Below, piece after piece: positions 8,720 to 17,035 of a DNA stretch of 64,000 bases. Below the pieces are notes generated by a model. The model saw only the letters and a program-made list of their open reading frames with translations, ran no database searches and was not told the origin of the DNA. How positions within the stretch are numbered: the stretch's first letter is position 1; each line of letters opens with the position of its first letter. Source of the DNA: Bacilli bacterium (GTDB lineage Bacteria > Bacillota > Bacilli > Bacillales > Amphibacillaceae); contig DUPD01000050.1 in NCBI GenBank assembly GCA_012838505.1, forward strand, positions 22,552 to 86,551, given 5' to 3'. The position numbers and the translations under genes were made by a program.

Positions 8720-9901
8720 CTAATTATCTTCTGCTTTATGACCGAAAAGTTCTGGAATCATAGTAAATCCATCAATAATTGTTTCCTCTTCAACTTCAAT
8801 CATTAAGTAGCGTTTTCCGCTAAAGTGAATCTGTTTAACATAATGCAAATCCTCAGGGCTGACTGCAATATTTGCAACTTTCGTGTTAATTTTAATCGAT
8901 TTTGTATTGTACTTAGGGACGATATTTTTTGCTTTCAATTCATACTGAGTATCGTCAATCACATTGCTAAAAGCTGTCGCTAGTTTATCTGAATTGACAT
9001 CCTCAATGCCGCTATGCTTTAAAATACTTTCGATATCTTTATAGTCCAATCTTGCTGAATCTTCCTCATCCTCTTCAACGACACGATTAACTTCTTGATA
9101 AATATTTGCGAGTGTTCCTGTGTTTAATTCATGTCCAATCGCATCTCGAACGACTTCTTCAAAAATAATTTTGTCTTCTTTAGCAGTAACTGATTCTTCT
9201 GCATTAAGTACATCTTCAATAAAAGCTTCATCTGGTTCGTTTGCCTTTGGTGCGGAATAAAGGATTCGATTCACATCTGCCGCGCTATCAGTAAAACACG
9301 GGAATAAAAAACCACCAATTGGTTTTTGGAGATTAATGACAGGGTCAACAATTAAGTTATACTTAAATTGCTTTTCAATGTAATCAAAATGCAATTCTTT
9401 CTTTGGCTCCTGGGTTTGGTTCATACTTGATAAAATAAATGTGTGTGAATGGAGTTTGTTATAGCGACTTTCTTCATCTTCGGTACTTTCTCGTTTAACC
9501 GGTTTAAAGTATTCTCCTTTGATAAAAGTGATCACGACATCCATTTCATATTGTTTAGTTAGAAGCATTTTTTCAACTAGACGAATCATTTGGGCTTTCC
9601 AATGATCTTGATCATCGGTGATCAGTGCTTCATGTAAAATCAATTGACTTGAATCTTCAACGTCTGATTGAAATTTAAGTTCAAATAATTTCTCATCAAC
9701 CGTTCCTGTTAAAACTTTTCTGAAGTTTGTTAGGAAAAGTTCCTGTTCATCTGTGCCTAGCATTTCAAATGGTTGGCTCTGTTGATGATAAATTTCACTT
9801 GACTCTTTCATAATATAAACATTAAAAATCTCATCAATCGTTAATAATTCATTATTCTTTTTAAATTGTCTGCGAAGCTCAGCAATGTCTTTTTTGTTCA
9901 T
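8720..9901 (-). CDS. DUF4317 domain-containing protein
   Basis: 393 residues, ATG at 9901 behind GGGGGAG. The N-terminus (MNKKDIAELRRQFKKNN, IFNVYIMKESSEIYH, TNFRKVLTG, EKLFELKF) matches the DUF4317 family found in Firmicutes. No signal peptide, membrane segment or catalytic motif is visible. The protein is rather acidic and looks cytoplasmic. The family has no known function. The gene appears monocistronic, convergent with ald. Confidence 0.85.
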   Translation of the reverse strand: MNKKDIAELRRQFKKNNELLTIDEIFNVYIMKESSEIYHQQSQPFEMLGTDEQELFLTNFRKVLTGTVDEKLFELKFQSDVEDSSQLILHEALITDDQDHWKAQMIRLVEKMLLTKQYEMDVVITFIKGEYFKPVKRESTEDEESRYNKLHSHTFILSSMNQTQEPKKELHFDYIEKQFKYNLIVDPVINLQKPIGGFLFPCFTDSAADVNRILYSAPKANEPDEAFIEDVLNAEESVTAKEDKIIFEEVVRDAIGHELNTGTLANIYQEVNRVVEEDEEDSARLDYKDIESILKHSGIEDVNSDKLATAFSNVIDDTQYELKAKNIVPKYNTKSIKINTKVANIAVSPEDLHYVKQIHFSGKRYLMIEVEEETIIDGFTMIPELFGHKAEDN

Positions 9902-10012
9902 TTTATTCTCCCCCTACCTGATATGATGTTATCACATTTCACTTGGAATAAGGCAAGGAAATTTTTAATAAAAAATCAATTATAATTGGCTGATGAAATA
10001 TCAAGTGTAAAA

Positions 10013-10047
10013 TAAAAACATGAGCATCATCGCGATGCTCATGTTTT
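10013..10047. terminator. Terminator of the ahpC-ahpF operon
   Basis: A 14-bp stem (AAAACATGAGCATC / GATGCTCATGTTTT) with loop ATCGC. On the minus strand it is followed by TTATTT, just past the ahpF stop at 10051. Confidence 0.85.
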
Positions 10048-10050
10048 ATT

Positions 10051-11580
10051 TTAGTTTCGTAGCAAGTAATCAAATGCTCCGAGTGCTGCTGTAGCGCCTG
10101 CACCCATTGAAACGATAATTTGTTTGTAAGGTGTGTCTGTACAGTCTCCAGCTGCGAAAATACCTGGAATATTTGTTTGACCTCTCTTGTCGATTACAAT
10201 TTCACCAATTTGGTTTTTCTCGACAGTGTCACCCAACCACTCTGTGTTAGGGGCAAGACCAATTTGAATGAATGCACCTTGTAATTCAACGTGCTTCTCT
10301 TCATTTGTTTCACGATCAATATAAGAAATACCATTAACCGTTTCATCGCCAGTAATTGCAGTCGTTTGTGCGTTTAAAATCACATCGACATTTGGTAAGC
10401 TACGTAAACGTTCTTGAAGAACTGCATCAGCTTTAAGCTCTGACATAAATTCAAATACAGTGACGTGGTTAACAATACCAGCTAAGTCTAATGCCGACTC
10501 AATTCCGGAGTTTCCACCACCAACAACGGCAACATGTTTACCTTCAAATAAAGGTGCGTCACAGTGTGTACAGAACGCAACACCTTTATTTCTGAATTCT
10601 TGCTCTCCTGGAACACCAATGTTTCTCCAGCGTGCACCAGTAGCGAGAATAATTGTTTTACTTTGTAAGATAGCTCCGTTGTCAAGCTCAATATTGAATA
10701 GATCTTTCTTTTCGATATGCTTAGCTTGCAGGCCTTTCATGACATCGATATCATATTCATTGACGTGCTCTTCAATTTCAGCCATCAATTTAGGACCTTC
10801 AGTATATTTAGTTCCAATGAAGTTTTCGATTCCTAGGGTGTCCATGACTTGACCGCCAAAGACGTCAGCTACAATACCTGTGCGAATGCCTTTACGAGCA
10901 GCGTAAATTGCTGCACTTGCTCCACCAGGCCCCCCACCAATGACAAGAACATCAAATGGTTCTTTTTCATTGAGTTCAGCAGGATCGATACCGCTGCCTA
11001 ATTTGTTTAGAATATCTTCGATCGTCATCCGGCCACTAGCCATGAATTCGCCGTTCATATAAACAGAAGGAACAGCTAGAATATTTTCACGCTCGACTTC
11101 TTCTTTGAAAGCAGAGCCTTCAACCATCGTATGTGAAATATTTGGATTGATGACACTCATTAAGTTTAATGCTTGCACAACATCTGGACAGTTTTGACAA
11201 GTTAAACTAACATATGTGACGAAGTTATATACCCCGTCAATCTTCTTGATTTGTTCGATTATATTTTCTTCAACTTTAGGTGCACGACCACTTACTTGTA
11301 AAAGTGCCAATACTAAAGATGTAAATTCATGGCCAAGTGGAATACCTGCAAAAGTAACTCCACTATCCGCCTCACCTTTACGATTGATACTAAAACTTGG
11401 TGTCCGCTCTAAAGTTGTTTCTTCAACAGAAATCATTGAAGACATGTCAGCAATTTCGTTAACAAGCTCAAGTGTTTCTTGAGAAACTTTATCGTCACCT
11501 GCGCTTACTTTGATGACGATATCGTTTTCTAATAGTTCTAGATATTGGGCAAGTTGTTGCTTTATATCTTTATCTAACAT
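10051..11580 (-). CDS. ahpF: AhpF-type NADH:peroxiredoxin oxidoreductase / NADH oxidase
   Basis: 509 residues. Two N-terminal thioredoxin-like folds (1-195) carry a redox CxxC at Cys128/Cys131 (LTCQNCPDVV). The FAD-binding GGGPGG is at 215-220, the second disulfide CTHC at Cys337/Cys340, and a NADH-binding VVGGGNSG follows. The protein passes electrons from NADH to AhpC to reduce H2O2 and organic peroxides, and in Amphibacillus xylanus the homologous flavoprotein also works as an H2O2-forming NADH oxidase. It lies 14 bases downstream of ahpC in the same operon. Whether it serves mainly as oxidase or peroxiredoxin reductase here is inferred from the relative. Confidence 0.95.
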   Translation of the reverse strand: MLDKDIKQQLAQYLELLENDIVIKVSAGDDKVSQETLELVNEIADMSSMISVEETTLERTPSFSINRKGEADSGVTFAGIPLGHEFTSLVLALLQVSGRAPKVEENIIEQIKKIDGVYNFVTYVSLTCQNCPDVVQALNLMSVINPNISHTMVEGSAFKEEVERENILAVPSVYMNGEFMASGRMTIEDILNKLGSGIDPAELNEKEPFDVLVIGGGPGGASAAIYAARKGIRTGIVADVFGGQVMDTLGIENFIGTKYTEGPKLMAEIEEHVNEYDIDVMKGLQAKHIEKKDLFNIELDNGAILQSKTIILATGARWRNIGVPGEQEFRNKGVAFCTHCDAPLFEGKHVAVVGGGNSGIESALDLAGIVNHVTVFEFMSELKADAVLQERLRSLPNVDVILNAQTTAITGDETVNGISYIDRETNEEKHVELQGAFIQIGLAPNTEWLGDTVEKNQIGEIVIDKRGQTNIPGIFAAGDCTDTPYKQIIVSMGAGATAALGAFDYLLRN

Positions 11581-11594
11581 AGTTATCAGACTCC

Positions 11595-12161
11595 TTAAAT
11601 TTTACCAACAATATCTAAGCTTGGCTTAAGTGTTTCTCCGCCTTCTTCCCATTTAGCTGGGCATACTTCGCCTGGATTTTCACGTACGTATTGTGCTGCT
11701 TTAATTTTATTAATTAAGATACTTGCATCACGGCCAATTCCGTCTGCGTTAATTTCAACTGCTTGGATCACACCATCAGGATCGATGATAAATGTTCCAC
11801 GATCAGCTAAGCCAGATTCTTCATTAAGAACATCGAATTGACGTGTAATAGTTTGTGATGGATCACCAATCATGATGTATTCGATTGAACTGATTGCTGG
11901 TGAATGCTCATGCCACGCCTTGTGAACAAAGTGAGTGTCAGTTGATACAGAGTAAACTTCAACACCTAATTTTTGTAGTTCTGCGTATTCCTTTTGAACA
12001 TCTTCTAATTCAGTTGGACATACGAATGAGAAGTCAGCTGGATAAAAGACAACAACGCTCCATTTTCCTTTTAAATCTGCTTCTGTAACCTCAAAGAAAT
12101 CCTTTCCATTTTGGAAAGCTTGTGCTGTAAATGGTTGTACTTCCTTACCAATAAGTGACAT
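11595..12161 (-). CDS. ahpC: Alkyl hydroperoxide reductase C (2-Cys peroxiredoxin)
   Basis: 188 residues, the usual length. The peroxidatic Cys48 sits in [16 protein letters not shown] and the resolving Cys167 in [24 protein letters not shown] and the C-terminal Lys-Ile are typical of bacterial AhpC decamers. The ATG at 12161 has a strong GGAGG. It is the first gene of ahpC-ahpF, preceded by a near-consensus promoter and a PerR-like box, which fits peroxide-inducible expression. Together the two proteins detoxify peroxides in a catalase-poor anaerobic lifestyle (the lifestyle is inferred). Confidence 0.97.
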   Translation of the reverse strand: MSLIGKEVQPFTAQAFQNGKDFFEVTEADLKGKWSVVVFYPADFSFVCPTELEDVQKEYAELQKLGVEVYSVSTDTHFVHKAWHEHSPAISSIEYIMIGDPSQTITRQFDVLNEESGLADRGTFIIDPDGVIQAVEINADGIGRDASILINKIKAAQYVRENPGEVCPAKWEEGGETLKPSLDIVGKI

Positions 12162-12226
12162 AATAATTTTCCTCCTTAGTATTTTGAATTATTGACTGAA
12201 TTAACTTCTTAATAGAGAATGTTAAT

Positions 12227-12282
12227 CAATAATAATTCTAATTCGATATCCATTATTATAAAGTATCTATTTTATAAGTCAA
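12227..12282 (-). promoter_or_regulatory. ahpC promoter with PerR-like box
   Basis: On the minus strand TTGACT (12277-12282) and TATAAT (12255-12260) are 16 bases apart. Just downstream, 12227-12241 reads TTAGAATTATTATTG, which matches the PerR consensus TTATAATnATTATAA at 12 of 15 positions counting the free N. A second, poorer match overlaps the -10. The 245 bases from 12283 to 12527 contain no gene, only a 9-bp inverted repeat (TATTATCAA facing TTGATAATA, about 12392-12422) and the promoter of the next pseudogene. Confidence 0.6.
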
Positions 12283-12460
12283 GTAAAAAAATTTTAATTT
12301 AAATAACCTTTACAATCATACTTTTGTATTGTTTCTAGTTACTGATTTTCTATACCAGTATAGCCCCTTTCTACAAAAATAACTGCGTGTATTATCAATA
12401 ATCTATTATATTTGATAATATTTAATGAGAATAGTCACTATAATTTTCGAGATTCTATAC

Positions 12461-12490
12461 TTGAATGTCGGTCTTTGTTAAACTTATAAT
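12461..12490 (+). promoter_or_regulatory. Promoter of the O-acetyltransferase relic
   Basis: TTGAAT (12461-12466) and TATAAT (12485-12490) are 18 bases apart, 38 bases before the start codon of the broken acetyltransferase. The promoter and the AAAGGAG ribosome site look intact although the gene is not. Confidence 0.5.
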
Positions 12491-12527
12491 TGATTAAAAT
12501 TGTAGCTAGTTAAAGGAGTGCGATTAG

Positions 12528-12766
12528 ATGGGGACAGAGCAAGAATTAATGCTTGCTGGAGAAATGTATCATCCAGCTGATCCTGAATTGGTTAAAGATC
12601 GAATGAACGCTCGTCGCCTTGTGCGTTTATATAATCATACGACAGAAGCAGAGATGACTAAGAGAACTGAATTGCCTCAGGTGCCGTTGTGACAAAAGAT
12701 GTTCCAGATAATGTTGTCGTTGGTGGCAATCCAGCACGGATAATTAAAAAAATTGATCAGCTATAA
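12528..12766 (+). pseudogene. Sugar O-acetyltransferase (maltose/galactoside type), internally deleted
   Basis: The 5' part begins with ATG behind AAAGGAG and reads MGTEQELMLAGEMYHPADPE, then MNARRLVRLYNHTTEAE, the N-terminal helical domain of LacA/Maa-type acetyltransferases. Reading then hits a TGA at 12690-12692. In another frame the sequence resumes as [20 protein letters not shown] and ends at TAA 12764, the C-terminal end of the same family. The middle, including the left-handed beta-helix and catalytic His, is missing. An intact family member is about 185 residues; some 80 remain, so this is a deletion relic with a frameshift at the junction near 12675-12682. Confidence 0.9.
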
Positions 12767-12771
12767 ATGAA

Positions 12772-12795
12772 AAAACCCCTAAGCTTAGGGGTTTT
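12772..12795. terminator. Bidirectional terminator
   Basis: AAAACCCCTAAG and CTTAGGGGTTTT form a perfect 12-bp palindrome, with T-runs on both strands, between the acetyltransferase relic and the convergent DUF1002 gene. Confidence 0.88.
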
Positions 12796-12798
12796 ACT

Positions 12799-13698
12799 TT
12801 AGTCATTAGTGAATACGGATAAGAACCAGTCCCAAATTGATTTGAAGAAATCACCAATCGCTTGAATTAACCCTTGTCCTTCTTCACTTTCGGCAAAGTC
12901 ACTAATCCAGTTGCGAGTCGCATCGATTGTGTCTGTAACTTTGCTCCAATCGATATTGAGGTTACGCAGTTTATCAAACAATTCAACTAAACGATCAAGT
13001 TGAGTATCAGATAGGTTGATTCCTAATTCCTCTGCTAATCGTTTAATGAGATCACGTAATTCTTCAGTCGTTTCTGGGCGCTGTTTTTCAATCTCTTCTT
13101 TAATCCGATTCATTAAATCTGTTGCTTGTTCATCATCGATATTTTCATCTTCAGCAAGTTCAGCTGTTACCACCATTTCTTCGTTAGCTGCTTGTTTTAC
13201 TTCTTCATCAATCTCTTCGCCTGTTACCGCCTCATATGCTTTCATAATTCCAGTTAAAGCGCCAGTCCCTGAGACGTTAAATGGAGCTGTTACATAGATT
13301 TCAGCCCCGGTAATGCCCGCGGTAGCTAATGCGTTGGAATACATGGCACCAGTAATATAAGTAATTTTGTTTGTTGTAACGGCAATCCCAGTATTATCAT
13401 CACGTAGGTCAACTCGGGCAGAAGATAGTGCGTTCGAGCCAATTTGGGATGCGGGAATATGGTCGCCTAAATAATTATGCTCTTCTTCGTTAGTTACATA
13501 AATAATCGTGATCTCATCTTCATTGTCGATACCCATTTCTTTTAAGATAGCATCTCGTTGATCAGCAGATAAATCTTCACCTAGTGTTACGATGACTTCT
13601 CCTGTAATGGCATCAGCGAGTGCTGTTGGAATTGTTGCATGGATGAAAAATGATAAGATGAGTATCATCATGCTACATTTTAAAATAAATTTTTTCAT
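12799..13698 (-). CDS. DUF1002 family secreted protein
   Basis: 299 residues, ATG at 13698 behind AAAAAGGAGA. A clear signal peptide (MKKFILKCSMMILILSFFI, cleavage near ALADA at about 29) precedes a conserved domain with GEVIVTLGEDLSADQR, ITYITGAMYSNALATAGI and VTAPFNVSGTGALTGIMKAYE, characteristic of DUF1002. The C-terminal half is acidic and helical. Export to the envelope is expected; the function of the family is not known to me. The gene appears monocistronic. Confidence 0.85.
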   Translation of the reverse strand: MKKFILKCSMMILILSFFIHATIPTALADAITGEVIVTLGEDLSADQRDAILKEMGIDNEDEITIIYVTNEEEHNYLGDHIPASQIGSNALSSARVDLRDDNTGIAVTTNKITYITGAMYSNALATAGITGAEIYVTAPFNVSGTGALTGIMKAYEAVTGEEIDEEVKQAANEEMVVTAELAEDENIDDEQATDLMNRIKEEIEKQRPETTEELRDLIKRLAEELGINLSDTQLDRLVELFDKLRNLNIDWSKVTDTIDATRNWISDFAESEEGQGLIQAIGDFFKSIWDWFLSVFTND

Positions 13699-13856
13699 GG
13701 GAAAATCTCCTTTTTCACTTTTTTAAAAGCTTATGTTCATTCTACAACATTTAATTGAGCTTGTCTTGTCAAAAATATCGCCAAGAATATAGACGTTAGT
13801 TAATCATACAACATTGAAGTTCACTATTGTTGTCAAATTTTAAGTTAAAATAAAAT

Positions 13857-13887
13857 AACTAGCAAGTAGATTAACGACTCGCTAGTT
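13857..13887 (-). terminator. Terminator of the M23/bactofilin operon
   Basis: AACTAGC (13857-13863) pairs with GCTAGTT (13881-13887), followed on the minus strand by TATTTTATTTT, directly after the bactofilin stop at 13891. Confidence 0.65.
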
Positions 13888-13890
13888 AAG

Positions 13891-14280
13891 TTAATTTGTA
13901 TCGGCTATCTTGATTGGTTCGGGCTTTGTTTTTCTATTCGGCGTATGAATTGTACTGTTACCGTTAAAGATTCCACCTTCTTCAATGATCAAGCCTTCAG
14001 CATCAATCTTACCATTAATCTTACCGCTAGCATGGATTTGAATTTTTTCGCTAGTTTTAATCTCGCCATTTGCTTCACCAGCTACAATCACGTTCTTTGC
14101 TTGGATGGTTGGTTCTGTATAGCCACTTTTTCCAATATAAACATTACCCTCGCATTCGATTGCACCATATACTTTACCATCAATCCGCAAGCTTGTCGGT
14201 AATTTAATTTTTCCTTCAATAATCGTATCTTTTCCGATAATTGTTTCAAGCACTTTATGTTTCTTTTTTCGGTTGAACAA
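13891..14280 (-). CDS. Bactofilin (polymer-forming cytoskeletal protein)
   Basis: 129 residues. A short basic N-terminus (MFNRKKKHK) leads into a right-handed beta-helix bactofilin core with repeating hydrophobic/Gly turns (IIEGKIKLPTSLRIDGKVYG, IECEGNVYIGKSG, VIVAGEANGEIKTSEKI, ASGKINGKIDAEG). Bactofilins self-assemble into membrane-associated filaments that localise cell-wall enzymes. Here the gene follows an M23 peptidase gene with a 15-base gap, the same pairing seen with Helicobacter CcmA/Csd1 and in other bacteria, which suggests a shape-determining scaffold plus hydrolase module. Confidence 0.92.
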   Translation of the reverse strand: MFNRKKKHKVLETIIGKDTIIEGKIKLPTSLRIDGKVYGAIECEGNVYIGKSGYTEPTIQAKNVIVAGEANGEIKTSEKIQIHASGKINGKIDAEGLIIEEGGIFNGNSTIHTPNRKTKPEPIKIADTN

Positions 14281-14295
14281 AGTGAAAACCCTCTC

Positions 14296-14874
14296 TTAGT
14301 TTATTTCATTGTCAAAAAAGTTTAGGTAAGGCTCAGGATCAACAGCTTTTTCTGATTTAATGATTTCATAATGCAAATGTGGACCTGTACTTCTCCCTGT
14401 TGAACCAAGTTCACCAATGACATCCCCCTTTAAGACTTGATCACCTTGCTCAACACTTATTTTTGATAAATGTGCATAAAGTGTCTCATATCGATCACTG
14501 TGATTGATGATAATCGTGTTACCGTAACCACCATGATATTGAGCTAATTGAACAGTTCCATCTGCCGCTGCATAAATTGGCGTTCCAGTTTTGCCACGGA
14601 CATCAATACCAGAGTGGATCGCGCGAGACCGATTAAAAGGATCGTTTCTCGGTCCAAATGGTGAGGTGATTTTATTTGGATCGGTCGGCCAATGAGTCGG
14701 GATATAAAGTAAGTTTTCTTCTAGAGCCATATTTTTAGTTAATAGCTCTTTATTAATCGAGAAGTAATGAAATAAAAGACCGATCGGAATTAAAATAAGA
14801 ATGATTGTAAAACTAATTAACAAACGTGGGATGGTGAATTGTTTAACGGGCTTCGTAATATTGTTTGGTACCAT
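14296..14874 (-). CDS. M23 family metallopeptidase, membrane-anchored (LytM type)
   Basis: 192 residues from the ATG at 14874. A transmembrane helix spans about 18-38; the C-terminal LytM domain has zinc ligands His87 and Asp91 (HSGIDVRG) and His168 (GPHLHYE), with His135 (YAHLS) also in the active site. Such enzymes cut peptidoglycan peptide cross-links. The ATG has no ribosome site. An excellent AAAGGAGAG at about 14930-14938 is instead followed by in-frame CTG codons (14928 and 14922), and the frame is open with a basic stretch (KLKRKKFRFRKW) typical of a cytoplasmic N-terminus. The true start is therefore probably upstream, perhaps CTG at 14922. Confidence 0.9.
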   Translation of the reverse strand: MVPNNITKPVKQFTIPRLLISFTIILILIPIGLLFHYFSINKELLTKNMALEENLLYIPTHWPTDPNKITSPFGPRNDPFNRSRAIHSGIDVRGKTGTPIYAAADGTVQLAQYHGGYGNTIIINHSDRYETLYAHLSKISVEQGDQVLKGDVIGELGSTGRSTGPHLHYEIIKSEKAVDPEPYLNFFDNEIN

Positions 14875-15136
14875 CGTAAACGTCCATTTTCGAAATCGGA
14901 ATTTTTTTCGTTTTAGCTTCAGTCTCAGTCTCTCCTTTCAAAATTAAGCTTTAAAGAAATTTAAAAGCCAATTTTTTAGTCCTCTTTTACTAGTTTAATA
15001 GAATTTGTAACCAACTTGAAACATAACTAGACAAAATTTTGCATATTATTAGTGGATCAAGTGCTGCTTTCCATTCAAGTAAAGATTTCAGCTAGTTTAC
15101 TTGGTATTTTGAATAAGTTGAGCAATTTTTGAAAAC

Positions 15137-15178
15137 TTGATCATAATCAATTTATTCTATTAAACAATTGGTTATAAT
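15137..15178 (+). promoter_or_regulatory. FNR/Crp-type box with class II promoter upstream of the HMA gene
   Basis: TTGATCATAATCAA at 15137-15150 is a perfect TTGAT-N4-ATCAA palindrome, the FNR-type operator. TATAAT at 15173-15178 has no good -35. The expected start near 15185 places the box centre at about -41.5, the classic class II activation position. The Crp/Fnr regulator encoded two genes downstream has a matching recognition helix (PETVSRTL), so autoregulation is plausible. The rest of 14940-15136 shows no gene. Confidence 0.65.
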
Positions 15179-15241
15179 TAAGGTAATCATTTCGGAACAT
15201 TGTGTCTTATCTGAATAAGTTCAATAGGAGGAGCAAGTGAG

Positions 15242-15451
15242 ATGAAAAAAGTTATCTTTCAATTGGAACAGTTAACGTGTCCTAGTTGTATAAAAAAAAT
15301 AGAAACAGGTTTAATAGAATCGCATGGTGTTGAAGATGCATTTGTTTTCTTCAAGTCTTGTAAAGCAAAAGTCGAGTATGACTCAAATCAAACAAATCCA
15401 GCAAGTTTGAAATCAGTCATAGAAGAGTTGGGTTTCTCGGTCATTTCTTAG
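15242..15451 (+). CDS. Heavy-metal-associated (HMA) domain protein, CopZ-like
   Basis: 69 residues, a complete single HMA ferredoxin-like fold: beta strand VIFQLEQL, metal-binding CPSC at Cys13/Cys16, helix KKIETGLIE, and C-terminal VIEELGFSVIS. AGGAGG lies upstream. Such proteins carry soft metals (Cu, Zn, Cd) to ATPases. It is followed 100 bases later by a Crp/Fnr regulator and preceded by a perfect FNR-type box. No ATPase adjoins it; the P1B ATPase at 59352-61184 lacks its own HMA domain, but a link is only speculation. Confidence 0.88.
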   Translation: MKKVIFQLEQLTCPSCIKKIETGLIESHGVEDAFVFFKSCKAKVEYDSNQTNPASLKSVIEELGFSVIS

Positions 15452-15552
15452 ACAGAACCGAGACGACATCTAAGCCAATTCGTTTTAGTTTAAGTTCAGA
15501 TAGTCTAGGATTAGAATAATTGAGTGTTTAAAAATTGATTAGGAGTGTTATT

Positions 15553-16251
15553 ATGTCATCACATGCTCAAAATGAAACTGGTCATTCAATGCAAGCGTGC
15601 GTTCAGTTAGTACCAATTTTCAACCATTTAAAAAATGAACAAATGTCTGAGGTGATGAATACCGTTCATTCAACTCAATATCAGAGTGGTGATCATTTAT
15701 TTCACGCAGGAGATGAATCCGATGCACTCTATGTTGTTCATACAGGAAAGGTTAGAGTCTACCGACTATCTGAGGGCGGTAAAGAACAGCTCGTCCGTTT
15801 GTTATTGCCAGGTGATTTTACAGGTGAATTAGCTCTGTTTCGTGAGAGTGAACATGAATCGTATGCTGAAGTGATTGAAGATGCTCAAGTTTGTCGAATT
15901 TCCAGGTCAGATCTACAGGGATTGTTGGAGCGTTATCCGTCAATTTCATTACATGTTTTAAAAGAATTGGCCTCTCGATTAGAACAAGCTGAACAACAAA
16001 CAACCCGCGTAGCAACAGAAAAAGTACCGGTTAGACTTGCTCATTTTTTTGCTGAGTTGATGCCACCATTTAAAAATGAAGCAGAAATCATATTACCGAT
16101 GTCTAGAAAGGATTTAGCTGCACATTTAGGGACAACACCTGAAACGGTCAGTCGGACACTTAAAAGTTTTGAACAAGTCGGATATATTACGCAGAAAGGT
16201 CATAAGAAAATTATCATTCACGATATTGATCTGATGTTAATTGAAATATAA
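15553..16251 (+). CDS. Crp/Fnr family transcriptional regulator
   Basis: 232 residues from the ATG at 15553, which has AGGAG eight bases upstream; an in-frame TTG at 15535 precedes that site and is rejected. The cNMP-binding-type barrel covers about 20-135 (GDHLFHAGDESDALYVVHTG, GDFTGELALF). A C-terminal winged helix follows (MSRKDLAAHLGTTPETVSRT) whose E--SR recognition residues match FNR and predict TTGAT half-sites. The N-terminus has one Cys only, so an FNR-type Fe-S cluster is unlikely. It is downstream of an HMA gene and an FNR-type box, suggesting a metal- or redox-responsive unit as in some lactobacilli. Confidence 0.9.
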   Translation: MSSHAQNETGHSMQACVQLVPIFNHLKNEQMSEVMNTVHSTQYQSGDHLFHAGDESDALYVVHTGKVRVYRLSEGGKEQLVRLLLPGDFTGELALFRESEHESYAEVIEDAQVCRISRSDLQGLLERYPSISLHVLKELASRLEQAEQQTTRVATEKVPVRLAHFFAELMPPFKNEAEIILPMSRKDLAAHLGTTPETVSRTLKSFEQVGYITQKGHKKIIIHDIDLMLIEI

Positions 16252-16286
16252 ACAGCTTGTTAAAAGAAAAATAAATTCGTTTAATT

Positions 16287-16329
16287 GATAGTGTTGGTGG
16301 GAAATATACTCACTGAGACTATTTTTTAT
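16287..16329 (+). terminator. Terminator of the HMA-crp unit
   Basis: An imperfect stem (ATAGT...GTG with CAC...ACTAT) is followed by TTTTTTAT. Confidence 0.55.
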
Positions 16330-16413
16330 CAGTATTCTGTCGGTTGGTGCTAGCCAAAACATATTTCTTACGATACAATTAGAACATACATTCGGTTAAA
16401 GCGAGGTGTGTTT

Positions 16414-17035
16414 GTGTTAATCAATAAAGCTTACAAATTTCGTCTCTATCCCAATCAGACGCAACAAGAACTCATCAACAAAACGTTCGGTTGTTCACGG
16501 TTTATTTTTAATCATTTTTTGGCCAAGTGGAATGACACCTACAAAGAAACAGGCAAAGGATTAACTTACAATCTCTGCTCAAAACAGTTGCCAGCTTTGA
16601 AACAAGAATATGATTGGTTAAAAGAAGTCGATAGTATTGCCGTTCAATCAAGTGTCAAAAACTTAGCTGATGCTTTTTCACGCTTCTTCAAGAAGCAAAC
16701 AAGCACGCCACGATTTAAATCAAACAGGAACCCAATCCAATCGTATACAACAAAATACACAAACGGAAATATCGCTCTTTTTGGCAGTAAAATTAAACTG
16801 CCAAAGTTAGGGCTTGTTAAGTTTGCTAAAAGTCGTGAAGTCGATGGTCGGATCATCAATGCGACGATTCGACGCAATCCAAGCGGTAAATATTTCGTTT
16901 CTATCCTTGCTGAGACGGAAGTCGATTCACTTCCCAAAACAAAGCAAACGACAGGTATCGATGTCGGGATCAATACGTTCGCCACACTTTCAGATGGGAC
17001 AATGTATGAAAACCCTCGATTTTTACTTCGCAAAA
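16414..17035 (+). pseudogene. tnpB: IS200/IS605-family TnpB (RNA-guided nuclease), 3'-truncated
   Basis: The GTG at 16414 has GCGAGG seven bases upstream (an earlier GTG at 16408 lies on the ribosome site). The reading frame gives a TnpB N-terminus: NKAYKFRLYPNQTQQELINK, RFIFNHFLAKWND, then PRFKSNR, and finally GIDVGINTFATLSDG with the first RuvC Asp. Family identity is lost near 17030, so the remaining RuvC segments, zinc finger and 3' end with its guide RNA are missing, against about 370-400 residues in an intact protein. A small hairpin (TTGG-tgctag-CCAA near 16344-16357) may be a left-end subterminal structure. No tnpA is present. Confidence 0.88.
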
